Shown: positions 24,395 to 33,784, numbered from the stretch's first letter. The stretch: 34,486 nt of DNA from Mycobacteriaceae bacterium (GCA_019245755.1 JAFARC010000026.1:1-34486); one strand, 5' to 3'. A program made the numbers and translations. Notes: generated by a model not told the origin, from the letters alone.

Positions 24395-25513
24395 TCATCG
24401 CCTGAGCCGCCACCGTCCGCTGTCCTCGGTAACCAGTCCAGTCAGCTCCAGCATCGCCAGCTGGCCTTGCAGGTGTGCAACCGGAAGGCCGGATTCGACA
24501 GCCAGTTCGGTCGCCGATCGGGTCCCGCGGGCCGGCAGAGCCTCGTAGACGCGCTTCTCGTCGTCGCTGAGCTCGTCGAGCGCTGTACCCGGGCGGCCGG
24601 GGATAGCTGCGAGTTCGCCAGCGCGGCCGACTATTTCGACTATTTCGTCGGCACGCGTCACCAACGCGGCACCGGAGCTGATCAGCGCGTGGCAACCCGC
24701 CGACGCCGACGACGTCACCGGTCCCGGCACGGCGCACACCACCCGGCCCAGGGCACGCGCCCATGCCGCGGTGTTCGCGGCGCCGCTGCGCAATCCTGCC
24801 TCCACCACCACCGTGGCTCCGGAAAGCGCCGCCACCAAGCGGTTTCGCACCAGGAAGCGGTGCCGAGCGGGCCGGACCCCGGGCGGATATTCGCTGACCA
24901 CCAGTCCCACGGTCCGGATGCGGTGCAGCAGCGCCGAATGCCCGGGCGGGTACCACACATCGGCACCCGCCGCGAGCACGGCGACGGTGCTGCCCTCGAC
25001 CGCCAGCGCGGCCCGGTGCGCGGCGCCGTCGATGCCGTATGCGCCGCCGGAGATCACCGCGACGTCGCGTTCGCACAGGCCGGCCGCCAGGTCGGCGGCC
25101 ACATGCTCGCCGTACGATGTGGCCGCCCGAGTTCCCACCACGGCCGCGGCCCGCTGCGACATTTCGGCCAGCGTGGTTTCGCCGATCACCCACAAAGCAA
25201 GCGGCGCAACCCCGCCGGAGTGCCGACGGAGATCAACGCCACCGAACGCCGCGAAAGCGATCACCGGCCATTCGGTGTCCTCGGGTGTCACCAACCGCCC
25301 ACCGAGCCGGGCCACCCGGTCGAGATCGTCGGCGGCACGATCGGACTCGCGCCGCGCCGCGGTCAGGCGCGCCAAGTCGGCGCTCACCGCCCCGCGCCGG
25401 ACCAGCTGCTCGGCTTCCACCGGGCCGACTCGACCGACGAGCGCGGCCAGAGCTTTGCAGGGCGGCTCAGCAACCCGGGACAGGTATGCCCACGCCAGTC
25501 GAACATCCGTCAT
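24395..25513 (-). CDS. dprA: DNA-processing protein DprA
   Basis: A 372-residue protein that binds single-stranded DNA and loads RecA, mainly in natural transformation. A helical N-terminal region precedes the Rossmann-type core: VVGTRAATSYGEHVAADLA, ISGGAYGIDGAAHRAAL, VLAAGADVWYPPGHSALL, SEYPPGVRPARHRFLVRNRL and VVVEAGLRSGAANTAAWA are family signatures. The C-terminal 60 residues form a winged-helix DML1/DprA-type domain (LPVAHLQGQLAMLELTGLV). The ATG at 25513 overlaps the stop of the ChlI gene by ATGA, so the start is well fixed; the frame further up is antisense-type noise. Mycobacteria are not known to be naturally competent, so its role there is unclear. Confidence 0.93.
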   Translation of the reverse strand: MTDVRLAWAYLSRVAEPPCKALAALVGRVGPVEAEQLVRRGAVSADLARLTAARRESDRAADDLDRVARLGGRLVTPEDTEWPVIAFAAFGGVDLRRHSGGVAPLALWVIGETTLAEMSQRAAAVVGTRAATSYGEHVAADLAAGLCERDVAVISGGAYGIDGAAHRAALAVEGSTVAVLAAGADVWYPPGHSALLHRIRTVGLVVSEYPPGVRPARHRFLVRNRLVAALSGATVVVEAGLRSGAANTAAWARALGRVVCAVPGPVTSSASAGCHALISSGAALVTRADEIVEIVGRAGELAAIPGRPGTALDELSDDEKRVYEALPARGTRSATELAVESGLPVAHLQGQLAMLELTGLVTEDSGRWRLRR

Positions 25514-27021
25514 CGGTGCGGCCCCATCATGCGAAATCCCATGGCGGTCCGGACCTCTTCGATGCCGGGTTGGCCGAGACCGGCCAAGTCGGCCAAAGAC
25601 CAGGCCACCCGCAATGTCCGATCCATCCCCCTGATGCTGAGCACACCGCGGTCCAGGGCTTTGCGCAGCGGATCCATCACCGCTCCGGGCAGCCGATAAC
25701 GTTGACGCAGCAGTGACCCCGGCACTTCGGCGTTGGTGCGCACACCGTGTGGCCGCCATCGGTCGACGGCGGCGGCGCGCGCACGGGCCACCCGCTCCCG
25801 AACCAGCCGAGTGCATTCGCGCGCTTCCTCGGCAAATGCCGTGGTGCGTACCGGCTGCAGCTGGACACGCAGGTCGACCCGGTCGAGCAACGGGCCGGAA
25901 AGCTTGCCGAGATAGCGTCGCTTGGCGGCCGCCGCACAGATGCAGTCGCGCGGATCGGCCGGTGCGCACGGACACGGATTGGCGGCAAGCACCAACTGAA
26001 AACGCGCCGGGTAGACCGCGACGCCGTCGCGGCGGGCGAGGCGCACCTCGCCGTCCTCCAGCGGAGTTCGTAACGCCTCCATCGCCTGGATCCCGATTTC
26101 GGCACATTCGTCGAGGAACAGCACGCCGCGATGGGCGCGGCTGACCGCGCCGGGACGGGCCATTCCGGTGCCGCCGCCGATCAGTGCGGCCACGCTGGAG
26201 GTGTGATGAGGCGCGACGAACGGCGGCCTGGTGATCAGCGGTGTGGCCGGGGACAGCAGCCCCGCCACGGAGTGAATCGCCATCACCTCGAGCGACTCCT
26301 CCTCGCTGAGCGGCGGCAGCAGACCGGGAAGTCGTTGGGCCAGCATCGTTTTGCCGACGCCGGGGGGCCCGGTCAGCATCAGGTGGTGGGCGCCCGCGGC
26401 GGCCACCTCCACCGCGAAACGGGCCTGCAGCTGGCCCACCACATCGGCCAGGTCCGGCGTGGCAGCGCCGTCATCGACACTGACCTTGATTCTCGGCTCC
26501 AACTCGCCCCTGCCGTCGAGCCAGTCCTGCACCTGCCGCAATGTCGGTGCGCCCAACACGTCGATGCCCTCGACGAGCCCGGCCTCGGCCAGGTTGCCCA
26601 CCGGCACCACGACCGTCGGCCAGCCATCGCGCTTGGCGGCCAGCACCGCGGGCAGCACACCGCGCACCGGTCGTACGCGCCCGTCCAGCGCCAACTCCCC
26701 CAGCAGCACCGTCTTCTCCAGCCGGGTAGCCGGCAGCTTCCGGTCGGCCGACAGCACCGAAGCGGCCAGCGCCAGGTCATAGACCGACCCCATCTTCGGC
26801 AGTGTCGCGGGCGACAGCGCGAGCGTGAGACGCGCCATCGGCCAGCGGTTGCCGCAGTTCATGATCGCGGCCCGGACACGGTCGCGGGACTCCTGCAGGG
26901 CCGCGTCGGGCAACCCGACCAGATGCACACCGGGCAGGCCCGAGGTGATGTCGGCCTCGATCTCGACGATCTCGCCGGCGACACCACGCACGGCGACCGA
27001 GAACGCTCTGCCCAGCGCCAT
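25510..27021 (-). CDS. YifB/ComM-like magnesium chelatase subunit ChlI-type AAA ATPase
   Basis: A 503-residue AAA+ ATPase of the YifB/ComM type. An N-terminal Lon-like S16 fold (residues 1-170, VGLPDAALQESRDRV, GELALDGRVRPVRGVLP) precedes the AAA+ module with Walker A GPPGVGKT (218-225), Walker B GVLFLDE, and a Cys cluster NPCPCAPADPRDCICA that probably binds metal. The C-terminal block RGMDRTLRVAWSLADL is typical. ComM is a helicase promoting branch migration during recombination of acquired DNA, which suits its coupling to dprA. The start (ATG at 27021) overlaps the yraN stop by one base. Confidence 0.92.
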   Translation of the reverse strand: MALGRAFSVAVRGVAGEIVEIEADITSGLPGVHLVGLPDAALQESRDRVRAAIMNCGNRWPMARLTLALSPATLPKMGSVYDLALAASVLSADRKLPATRLEKTVLLGELALDGRVRPVRGVLPAVLAAKRDGWPTVVVPVGNLAEAGLVEGIDVLGAPTLRQVQDWLDGRGELEPRIKVSVDDGAATPDLADVVGQLQARFAVEVAAAGAHHLMLTGPPGVGKTMLAQRLPGLLPPLSEEESLEVMAIHSVAGLLSPATPLITRPPFVAPHHTSSVAALIGGGTGMARPGAVSRAHRGVLFLDECAEIGIQAMEALRTPLEDGEVRLARRDGVAVYPARFQLVLAANPCPCAPADPRDCICAAAAKRRYLGKLSGPLLDRVDLRVQLQPVRTTAFAEEARECTRLVRERVARARAAAVDRWRPHGVRTNAEVPGSLLRQRYRLPGAVMDPLRKALDRGVLSIRGMDRTLRVAWSLADLAGLGQPGIEEVRTAMGFRMMGPHR

Positions 27022-27389
27022 CAGCCGACCGCCTCGAGGTGGGTGATCTCCGGGGATCGGCGCTGCCCGATGCGCACGCCGACCACGTCGATGCGGATCG
27101 CGGACCAACTGGTGTTCTGGGTGGCCAGCCACAACCCCGCCAGCCGGCGCAGCCGGCGAACCTTGTGCGGCGTGACGGCCTGGGCCAACCCACCGAACTT
27201 GTCGGTGGTGCGGGTTTTGACCTCGACGAACACCACGGTTCGGGTGGCCGGGTCGGCGACGATCAGGTCCAGTTCGCCGTGGCGGCATCGCCAGTTGCGG
27301 GCCAGCAGCCGAAGTCCGCGGCCGCGCAGGTGATCGACCGCCAGTTGCTCACCGAGAGCGCCGAGTTGGGCGCGGGTCAAGGAAGTCAT
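27021..27389 (-). CDS. YraN-family putative endonuclease (UPF0102)
   Basis: A 122-residue protein of the restriction-endonuclease fold. LGEQLAVDHLRGRGLRLLARN, GELDLIVAD and VVFVEVKTRT supply the conserved Glu, Asp and Glu-x-Lys of the catalytic core. The function is unproven, but it is regularly found beside the ChlI/ComM and DprA genes, as here; the three form an overlapping operon. The start (ATG at 27389) gives the family's N-terminus; upstream sequence in frame does not resemble it. Confidence 0.9.
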   Translation of the reverse strand: MTSLTRAQLGALGEQLAVDHLRGRGLRLLARNWRCRHGELDLIVADPATRTVVFVEVKTRTTDKFGGLAQAVTPHKVRRLRRLAGLWLATQNTSWSAIRIDVVGVRIGQRRSPEITHLEAVG

Positions 27390-27485
27390 GCGCACAGGGT
27401 GCGCAGGGTTGCCGACAGAAAGGCCCGCTGAGCCACGGGTTATCCCGAGATGCGGTTTTATCCACAGCGATGGGCGAAAAGAAAC

Positions 27486-27513
27486 GCCGCCGCAGCGCGG
27501 TGGCTGCGGCGGC
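27486..27513 (-). terminator. Rho-independent terminator of the hemophore-like gene
   Basis: Perfect 11-bp stem GCCGCCGCAGC/GCTGCGGCGGC with a 6-nt loop. On the minus strand it is followed by GTTTCTTTTC. It begins 18 bp after the hemophore-like stop and separates that gene from yraN. Confidence 0.75.
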
Positions 27514-27531
27514 GCTTTCGGTGCGGGCAGC

Positions 27532-27924
27532 TCAGGTGAATGCCTGAAGCAGCGCCGAGATCTGGCCGGCGGACACATTGGAGTTGCACTCGCTGCGCAG
27601 GGCGGTCAGCGGCTGGGCGATGCCGCGCAGATCGTTGAACTCCTGCGGGTGACCGGCGAAATAGCTGCGCAACGAGGCCTGCGCGTCACCGGGGCTCTGC
27701 GTCCCGGCGCGCGTCAGCGCATCGTTGACGTCCTGGTGGGCGTTGAGGTACTGGCCGGCAGCACCGGTCACCGAACTTACGGTGTTGGCGAGCCCGGCCG
27801 CGGTGCAGGCGGGGTCCGCGCTGGCCGCCGGGACGCCGATCGTTGCCGCGGCGGCAGCGCCGAGTGCGCTGGTAGCAAATACGCCCACCAGGCCTCGGCG
27901 CACGATGTGGGGAGTGGATTTCAT
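27532..27924 (-). CDS. Hemophore-related secreted heme-binding-type protein
   Basis: A 130-residue exported protein. The ATG at 27924 has GAAGGAAC 9 nt upstream. The signal peptide ends around PAASADP. The mature part is helical with a first Cys in DPACTAAGLANTV and a second in LRSECNSN. Pattern, length and the HPQEFNDLRGIAQPL stretch match the mycobacterial hemophore-related family (Rv0203 type), some of which bind heme and pass it to MmpL transporters. The heme ligand of Rv0203 is not evident here, so heme binding is unproven. A strong terminator follows. A nearby siderophore enzyme (viuB) hints at iron acquisition, but the genes are 6 kb apart. Confidence 0.8.
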   Translation of the reverse strand: MKSTPHIVRRGLVGVFATSALGAAAAATIGVPAASADPACTAAGLANTVSSVTGAAGQYLNAHQDVNDALTRAGTQSPGDAQASLRSYFAGHPQEFNDLRGIAQPLTALRSECNSNVSAGQISALLQAFT

Positions 27925-28588
27925 TGCTTTTGTTCCTTCAGATGTTGCGACTCGGTCGCGTTGCCCGACCCCAAACTCAACGTACAGGAAGGCAAAGGGT
28001 GCGATAAAGACCCGTCGGCCCCAAACGACCCAACACGTCAGCGGTGCAGCGGCGCACGGCGGCATTACCCGCGATAGCAACCTTTTTAGTAAGGCGGCGA
28101 ACAGATTTCTGAGGGCTTTTCCAGATTCATAAGAGAAATTGGGTTGAGGCCTTATCACATTGTGATCAGCTTGAGATCGGCTAGGACCGAAGAGTTTCGC
28201 TGAGAGCGGTGCCGAGCTCCCCCCGCACCTCGAAGGTCCGGGCACAGGACGCGGTAACCGTCACCGGCGAGAGGACCGATGAGCCGGCGCCATTCCCACC
28301 AGTTCACCCCTCTGCTACGCCGATGAAGCGGTGCTCGAGTCGTCGGGTCGGGCAGAGGGCCGCCGAGTCCGTGGGCGGGACCGTTAAAGGATAAATGGAT
28401 CCGATCCCGGCGGAAACGCCGGCGCCCAAGGTGACCACCCGGCTGACTCGGCGGGACGCACCGCTCGGCACTGGCGGCAGGGCGCTGTGTCGCGAGGCGA
28501 TCACAGATCGATACCGATCACCGCCGGGCGGTGGCACTGCGGACGAGCGGCACAAATGATGGCAAAGCGCGCAGGAGGTAATCAGGAC
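27925..28588. other. Long intergenic region between hemophore-like and ANTAR genes
   Basis: 664 bp between divergent genes. No convincing coding sequence. It includes AT-rich patches near 28080-28165 that could be the promoter of the minus-strand gene, and the leader of the ANTAR gene. No operator I can name is visible. Confidence 0.5.
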
Positions 28589-28870
28589 ATGACAGCAGAC
28601 TGGGTTCCCGCCCAGACGTCGTACGAAGTGCACGGACGGCGCATCCTCGACAGAGCCGAGGGCATCCTGATCGGGTTGCGCCGGTGCCCGTCGGAAGCGG
28701 CCTTCACCGAGCTGCTCGGCGCCGCGGAACGCCACCGGGTCCCGGTGTTCACCATGGCGTGGGCGCTTGTCCACCTCGCCAGCGGCGCGAACAAGTCATC
28801 GGAAACGTTTCGAGCCGCTCAGTCGGCCGCCCGCCGGGAATGGGGTCAGCTGCTCACCGCGACCGCCTGA
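28589..28870 (+). CDS. ANTAR-domain RNA-binding regulator
   Basis: A 93-residue protein consisting almost only of an ANTAR domain (residues about 18-70: RILDRAEGILIGLRRCPSEAAFTELLG, then VFTMAWALVHLASG). ANTAR proteins bind paired hexaloop RNA hairpins and prevent premature termination, usually under control of a sensor domain that is absent here. The ATG at 28589 follows AGGAGG by 10 nt; an upstream ATG pair at 28556/28559 is possible. It lies beside a two-component system but on the other strand. Without a sensor it may be regulated by abundance or partner proteins. Confidence 0.75.
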   Translation: MTADWVPAQTSYEVHGRRILDRAEGILIGLRRCPSEAAFTELLGAAERHRVPVFTMAWALVHLASGANKSSETFRAAQSAARREWGQLLTATA

Positions 28871-28887
28871 GCGCCGTCGCGCGCGCA

Positions 28888-29130
28888 TCACAAAAAAGTC
28901 TGGCGGGGCGATCTGCCAACCTGGTAGCCGGCGGGGAAGGACTTCTCGATCACCCGGAACTCGTCATTGGCCTTGGACTCCAGCTCCAGGACCACGCAGC
29001 TGTCGCCGACCGGCTTGGACTCCAGAACCCGGTAGTGCTGACCACCACCGTTGACGTCGGTGATCGGGTCCCCTGATCGGAGAGCCTCGACCGGCACAAG
29101 CTCGGTGGCGCGTAGGTAATGTGACTCCAC
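28888..29130 (-). CDS. Conserved-looking hypothetical protein
   Basis: An 80-residue soluble protein with no family I can name: MESHYLRATELVPVEALRSG, then ITDVNGGGQHYRVLES, VVLELESKANDEFRVIEKSF and GYQVGR. The alternating pattern suggests a small beta-barrel. The GTG at 29130 lacks a clear ribosome site. Composition and codon pattern look coding. It lies 75 bp beyond the histidine kinase stop in the same direction, so it might be the last gene of that operon. Confidence 0.55.
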   Translation of the reverse strand: MESHYLRATELVPVEALRSGDPITDVNGGGQHYRVLESKPVGDSCVVLELESKANDEFRVIEKSFPAGYQVGRSPRQTFL

Positions 29131-29204
29131 ACCGGGAACCGTAAGGCAAATGTCGGCGCAAAGGGAACCTTTTAGCCGGCGGCAGCCGCACCGTGGGGTG
29201 AACG

Positions 29205-30554
29205 CTACGCGGTCCGCGCGGGCAGAGTCAGCACGAACACCGCGCCCTTGCCCGGTGGCGTGGGCTCACAGGTGACGTCGCCGCCATGAGCTCGGGCGAT
29301 GCCACGCGCGATCGGCAGCCCGAGCCCCGAGCCGCTGAACCCATTGCCGCGCGCACCGTTGAGGCGGACCAGTCGGCCGAAGATCTGTTCACGGTCCGCG
29401 GGCGCCACCCCGGGCCCGCTGTCGCAGACCGCCACCCTGGCCCTCCCATTCGATGCGGACACCGCCACCCGCACGGTTCCCGCGGCCGGTGTCACCTGGC
29501 ACGCGTTGTTGAGCAGGTTGGCCACCACCTGTCCGATCCGTGCCGGGTCGACGTCGACGATCGTGTTCGGGCCGTCCACCCGGATCGACAGCTGCGGGTG
29601 CACCAGCCGGGCGCGTTCGGCCTGCCCGTCGACCAGCTGCCGCAGGTCGGTCGGTTCGGGATGCAGGCTCAGCCCGGTGTCGATGCGGGCCAGGTCGAGC
29701 AGGTCGTCGACCAGCCGGCCCGCGCGCCGGGCCTCGCGGCCCAGGACCATCAGCAGCCGGTGCCGCGCCTCAGGATCCGCGTCATCGGGCTGTTGGAGGA
29801 CGGCCTCGGCGGCCGCGCTGATGCCCGCGAGCGGCGTACGCAGTTCGTGCGCGGCGTCGGCGACGAACCGCCGCATCGCCTCCTCGGAGCCCAACGCCCG
29901 CCGCTCCGCGCCTTCCAGCGAGTCGAGCATCTCGTCGAAAGCCGCCGCGGTCCGGCCCAACTCCGTGTCGGCGGTGTGTGGCCACAGGCGCTGGCCGCGC
30001 CGTCCGGCGGCGACACGCCGCGCCAGCCGGGTCATCGCGTCCAACGGGGACAACGCATACCTGACCACCAGCGGGATGCCGACCGCGACGACCAGCAGCG
30101 CCACCGCCCCGACCACCAACAGCACCCACACCAGCCGGTGGCGTGCCCCGGCAAGCAACCGCCCGTCGACCTGCAGGGTCAGCTGGGCCCCGGCCAGCGG
30201 CCCCGACGTGTTGGGCAGCCGCAGCCGCCTCGTCTTCGTGGCGGGATCGGGCACAGGCAACCGCACGCTGCCCAGCACCTGGCCGTCGGCAAGCACCAGT
30301 CGTGCCCGCACCGAACGGTTTTCGAGCCGGCCGACCAGCTCGGCCGGCGGCGTGTTGGCCCGCGCCAACTGCTCGGCCAGCTGCACATGGTCGTTGAGAA
30401 CCGCGGTCACCGACCGGTTGAGGATGACCGAGAACGACGCGACCACCGCGACGATCACCGCGAACAACACCACGACGAACACCGCCACCGTCGCCGCGGT
30501 GACACGTCGACGCAGCGATACGGTCGCCAATCCGCCCGCGGAGCGCCCGGTCAT
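29205..30554 (-). CDS. Sensor histidine kinase
   Basis: A 449-residue membrane kinase. TM1 spans about residues 19-44 and TM2 about 141-165, with an extracytoplasmic sensor loop between. A HAMP segment follows (ALSPLDAMTRLARRV). The phospho-acceptor is His236 in DAAHELRTPLAGI. The ATPase domain shows NLLNNACQVTPAAG (N box), VCDSGPGVAP (G1) and GSGLGLPIARGI (G2). Its start overlaps the end of the response regulator by ATGA, so the two form a pair. The signal is unknown; the loop has no evident ligand motif. It does not obviously match a named mycobacterial system. Confidence 0.92.
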   Translation of the reverse strand: MTGRSAGGLATVSLRRRVTAATVAVFVVVLFAVIVAVVASFSVILNRSVTAVLNDHVQLAEQLARANTPPAELVGRLENRSVRARLVLADGQVLGSVRLPVPDPATKTRRLRLPNTSGPLAGAQLTLQVDGRLLAGARHRLVWVLLVVGAVALLVVAVGIPLVVRYALSPLDAMTRLARRVAAGRRGQRLWPHTADTELGRTAAAFDEMLDSLEGAERRALGSEEAMRRFVADAAHELRTPLAGISAAAEAVLQQPDDADPEARHRLLMVLGREARRAGRLVDDLLDLARIDTGLSLHPEPTDLRQLVDGQAERARLVHPQLSIRVDGPNTIVDVDPARIGQVVANLLNNACQVTPAAGTVRVAVSASNGRARVAVCDSGPGVAPADREQIFGRLVRLNGARGNGFSGSGLGLPIARGIARAHGGDVTCEPTPPGKGAVFVLTLPARTA

Positions 30555-31234
30555 GGCTCCTCGGCCCGCAGCACGTAGCCCAATCCCCGCAGGGTGTGCA
30601 GCAGGCGCGGGCCGTGTTCCTCGAGCTTGCGGCGCACGGCGCTGATATGCACCTCCACCAGATTCGGGTCATAGGCATCGAAACCCCAAACACCGGAGAG
30701 GATCTGGGTCTTGGTCAGGACCTTGCCGCGATGCTCGGCCAGGTAGCACACCAGCTTGAACTCGGTGGCGGTCAAGGAAATCGGCGATCCGGCGCGCACC
30801 ACGGCGCCGGCCTGGGGGTCGACGACCAGGTCGCCGACGACCACGGTCGACTGCACCCGCCCCAGCCGGCGCAGCAGCGCGTTCACCCGCGCGAGCAGTT
30901 CGGCGAGCACGAATGGTTTGGTCACGTAGTCATCGGCGCCGGTGCTCAGCCCACGCAATCGGTCGTCGATCCCGTCGCGGGCGGTGAGCATCACCACTCC
31001 GGCGTCGGACCGGGAACGCACCAGGTCGAGCAGGGCGAACCCGTCCCGTCCGGGCAGCATCACGTCGAGCACCACGACGTCGGGCCGGAACTGGGCCAGT
31101 ACCCGCTCGAGTTCGCGCCCGTCGGGCCGGGCAACCACCGCATGACCGGCACCCAGCAGCGCGGACTCCACCGCCGCGCGGATCGCGTCGGCGTCCTCGA
31201 CCACCAATACCCGTGCAGCAGCATCACGTCTCAT
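30551..31234 (-). CDS. OmpR/PhoB-family response regulator
   Basis: A 227-residue regulator. The receiver domain has the acidic pair Glu13-Asp14, phosphorylated Asp57 in VVVLDVMLPG, and Lys106 in DDYVTKPF. The winged-helix domain begins around ISLTATEFKLVCYLAEHRGKV and ends with VEVHISAVRRKLEEHG and TLRGLGYVLRAEEP, typical of OmpR. The ATG at 31234 is preferred; the upstream ATG at 31267 is less likely. The gene follows a membrane protein by 35 bp and overlaps the kinase by 4 bp. Confidence 0.92.
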   Translation of the reverse strand: MRRDAAARVLVVEDADAIRAAVESALLGAGHAVVARPDGRELERVLAQFRPDVVVLDVMLPGRDGFALLDLVRSRSDAGVVMLTARDGIDDRLRGLSTGADDYVTKPFVLAELLARVNALLRRLGRVQSTVVVGDLVVDPQAGAVVRAGSPISLTATEFKLVCYLAEHRGKVLTKTQILSGVWGFDAYDPNLVEVHISAVRRKLEEHGPRLLHTLRGLGYVLRAEEP

Positions 31235-31269
31235 CGGCACCGCCTCGGCTTCACGGTAGCGGGGCATGG

Positions 31270-31824
31270 CTACGGCAGCAGTGGCAGGCGCCACAGCGAT
31301 GTCCCCGGGTCGAGCAGCCACAGGCGTATTGCGGTCAGCCGCACAATCCGCAGCGCGCTGGTGATCATGATCACCGCAAGCGGCAGCTCGGCCAACAGTG
31401 CGGTCGACGCGGACTCCCACATCTCACCGGGACCGGCCGTCAGGACGTCAAACCAGGCATCACAGATCAGCAGCACGCCGGTGGTGAACGCGGTCAGCAG
31501 CACCAACTGGCGGCGCAGCCAGCCCAAGACGGCCGTCACGGCCATGAACGCGACCAGCAGGCTGTCGAAGCCCACCCAGGTCGCCGGCCAATTATGGGCA
31601 ACGTAGCTCTCGGGCAGAGTGAAGCCCAGGTAGACGATCCACGGAATCAATCCGGTCGCCCCGGCCACCATCAGCGTCAACCGGGTCCTGCGCACCCGAT
31701 TGGCCATCGACGCCGGAACCAATTCGTCAAGCGGACGCTCCAGCCGCTGGATCAGCTCGCGACGCTGGGCCGGCGACATCGCCGCGATGCGGGAATCGGA
31801 GAGCACACCCTCGCTCATGACCAT
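31270..31824 (-). CDS. Membrane protein upstream of the two-component system
   Basis: A 184-residue protein with about 40 polar N-terminal residues (SPAQRRELIQRLERPLDELV) and four hydrophobic segments (MVAGATGLIPWIVYLGF, SLLVAFMAVTAVLGW, VLLTAFTTGVLLICDAWFDV, and LPLAVIMITSALRIV). I do not recognise its family. It is co-oriented with the response regulator and 35 bp away, so it is probably the first gene of a three-gene unit and could supply the signal or be a target. The exact start (MVMSEGVLSD, alternative ATG two codons later) is uncertain. Confidence 0.7.
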   Translation of the reverse strand: MVMSEGVLSDSRIAAMSPAQRRELIQRLERPLDELVPASMANRVRRTRLTLMVAGATGLIPWIVYLGFTLPESYVAHNWPATWVGFDSLLVAFMAVTAVLGWLRRQLVLLTAFTTGVLLICDAWFDVLTAGPGEMWESASTALLAELPLAVIMITSALRIVRLTAIRLWLLDPGTSLWRLPLLP

Positions 31825-31896
31825 GGCTCAATCAGTATCCGCTGTCGAAGAACGATTTCGATGACCGCCGACACCGTGGCGGCTGGTGGTGGCCGG

Positions 31897-32202
31897 TTAA
31901 TCGGGGAGCCGGAGCTCGGGTTTTTCCACCTCTTCGATATTGACGTCTTTGAAGGTGATCACGCGGACCTGTTTGACGAACCGCGCCGGCCGGTACATGT
32001 CCCACACCCAGGCGTCGGCCAGCCGCAGCTCGAAGTACACCTCACCTTCGGCGTTGCGGGGAATCAGCTCCACGCTGTTTGCCAGGTAGAACCGCCGCTC
32101 GGTTTCCACGACGTAGCTGAACTGGCCGACGATGTCCTTGTATTCGCGGTAGAGCGAGAGCTCCATCTCGGTTTCGTACTTTTCGAGATCCTCAGCACTC
32201 AT
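31897..32202 (-). CDS. DUF2469 protein (Rv2901c-like)
   Basis: A 101-residue acidic protein: MSAEDLEKYETEMELSLYRE, YVVETERRFYLANSVELIP, VYFELRLADAWVWDMYRPAR, then RVITFKDVNIEEV. The family is found throughout Actinobacteria next to rnhB and lepB, as here, and has no assigned role. The stop to rnhB distance is 41 bp. Confidence 0.9.
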   Translation of the reverse strand: MSAEDLEKYETEMELSLYREYKDIVGQFSYVVETERRFYLANSVELIPRNAEGEVYFELRLADAWVWDMYRPARFVKQVRVITFKDVNIEEVEKPELRLPD

Positions 32203-32243
32203 CTACACAGCCGTCCTTCGGTCCGTCTGTTGCCTATCTTCCC

Positions 32244-32933
32244 TCACCCCTGCTCGAGCTGCTCCACGGGCACCTCAAAGCGGGGCACCGACCGTCGCAC
32301 GTTAATGAACGAGAACCGGTGCTGGCTGCACGGCCCCAGCTCCGCGAGCGCCGCCGCGTGCGCCGGCGTGCAGTAGCCCTTGTGGTCGGCGAAGCCATAG
32401 CCGGGGAACTCTGCGTCCATCTCTACCATGAGCCGATCCCGGCTCACCTTGGCCAGTACGCTCGCCGCGGCGATGCAGGCCGCGACACCGTCGCCGCCGA
32501 TCACCGGCAGCGACGGCATCGGCAGCCCCGGCACGCGGAAGCCGTCGGACAACACGTACCCCGGCCGCACCCCCAGCCCCGCCACCGCGCGGCGCATGCC
32601 CTCGATGTTGGCCACGTGCACGCCCCGGCGGTCCACCTCGGCCGCCGGCACGAACACCACGTGGTAGGCCACGGCATACCGGCAGATCACCGGGAACAGC
32701 GCTGCGCGCGACTTCTCGGTCAGCCTTTTGGAGTCGTCGAGGTCGGCCAGGCTCTTGAGCCGGTTGCGGCCCAGCACGCAGGCCGCGATCACCAGCGGAC
32801 CCGCGCAGGCGCCGCGCCCGACCTCGTCGACCCCAGCCACCGGTCCCAGCCCGCTGTGGTGCAACGCCGACTCGAGGGTGCGCAGCCCCGACGACCTCCG
32901 GATCACCGCGCGCGGCGGCCAGGTGGCGACCAT
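32244..32933 (-). CDS. rnhB: Ribonuclease HII
   Basis: A 229-residue enzyme that removes ribonucleotides from DNA and RNA primers. The catalytic acidic residues are in [12 protein letters not shown] (Asp-Glu), [11 protein letters not shown] and SDGFRVPG; the [26 protein letters not shown] block is also diagnostic. The ATG at 32933 is 5 bp after the lepB stop. Upstream in-frame sequence overlaps lepB and is not used. Confidence 0.95.
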   Translation of the reverse strand: MVATWPPRAVIRRSSGLRTLESALHHSGLGPVAGVDEVGRGACAGPLVIAACVLGRNRLKSLADLDDSKRLTEKSRAALFPVICRYAVAYHVVFVPAAEVDRRGVHVANIEGMRRAVAGLGVRPGYVLSDGFRVPGLPMPSLPVIGGDGVAACIAAASVLAKVSRDRLMVEMDAEFPGYGFADHKGYCTPAHAAALAELGPCSQHRFSFINVRRSVPRFEVPVEQLEQG

Positions 32934-32938
32934 GCGGG

Positions 32939-33784
32939 CTACTGCCCCTTTTGAACGTTCACCGACCTCACCAGGCCCCAGCGCGACGGCGGCCAGGCAA
33001 TGAACCTCGCGATACCGATGACGTTCGCCACCGGCACCGTCCCGGAGTCGGAGTCGCCGGTGCACATGATCCCGCGCTGGGCGTCGGCGGGTGTGCTGGT
33101 GCAGTGCGCTCGGGAATCCGCCGAGTGAGTGCGGTTGTCGCCCATCACCCACAGCCGTCCCTGCGGGACGGTGACCGGCCCGAACTCCGGACCCAGGCAG
33201 GGGTAGACCGCGGGGTCGGCCATCATCGTGGCCGGATCGAGGAACGGTTGGTACAGCGGTTTCCCGTTAACCGTCAAACCGGTGTTGGCGCGGCACTGGA
33301 CGGTCTGACCGCCCACCGCGATGACCCGCTTGACCAGGTCGTTCTCGTCGGGCGGCACGAAACCCACGAACGAGAGCGCATTCTGCACATAGCGCACCGG
33401 GGTATTGCTCGAGCGAATCGACCGGTAGCCGATGTTCCACGACGGCGGCCCCTTGAACACAACCACGTCGCCCGGCCTGGGCGATTCGAAGCGGTAGCTG
33501 AGCTTGTCGACCATGATGCGGTCGCCGACGCAGCCGGTACAGCCGTGCAGCGTGGGCTCCATCGACTCCGAGGGGATCAGGTACGGGCGCGCCACGAAGG
33601 TCAGCATCACGTAGTACAAGATCACCGCGATGACCACGAGGATCACCGCTTCCCGCAGCGCTGACTTCTTGGCCTTGGCCTTGGCCTTGGGCTCGGGCTC
33701 GGGCGGCGCGGACTGTGCTGGCGGAGCCTGGGAGGTGAGAGTGCGCTCGGGTGGCGGATCGGCCGAGTCGGTCGTTTCGGTCAC
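32939..33784 (-). CDS. lepB: Type I signal peptidase
   Basis: A 281-residue membrane-bound peptidase that cleaves signal peptides on the outer face. About 45 polar, Lys/Ala-rich cytoplasmic residues are followed by one TM (residues about 46-63). The catalytic Ser74 is in PSESMEPTL and the Lys base, Lys152, in [26 protein letters not shown] box E is present as [15 protein letters not shown]. It would process the many exported proteins of the window. The start is ATG at 33784. Three tandem 33-bp repeats fill the gap to rplS. Confidence 0.95.
   Translation of the reverse strand: MTETTDSADPPPERTLTSQAPPAQSAPPEPEPKAKAKAKKSALREAVILVVIAVILYYVMLTFVARPYLIPSESMEPTLHGCTGCVGDRIMVDKLSYRFESPRPGDVVVFKGPPSWNIGYRSIRSSNTPVRYVQNALSFVGFVPPDENDLVKRVIAVGGQTVQCRANTGLTVNGKPLYQPFLDPATMMADPAVYPCLGPEFGPVTVPQGRLWVMGDNRTHSADSRAHCTSTPADAQRGIMCTGDSDSGTVPVANVIGIARFIAWPPSRWGLVRSVNVQKGQ

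Noticed and set aside
28304..28774. 156-codon minus-strand frame over the ANTAR gene and its leader
   Set aside because: Antisense to the ANTAR gene, Arg/Pro-rich, no family resemblance. Typical GC-rich shadow frame.
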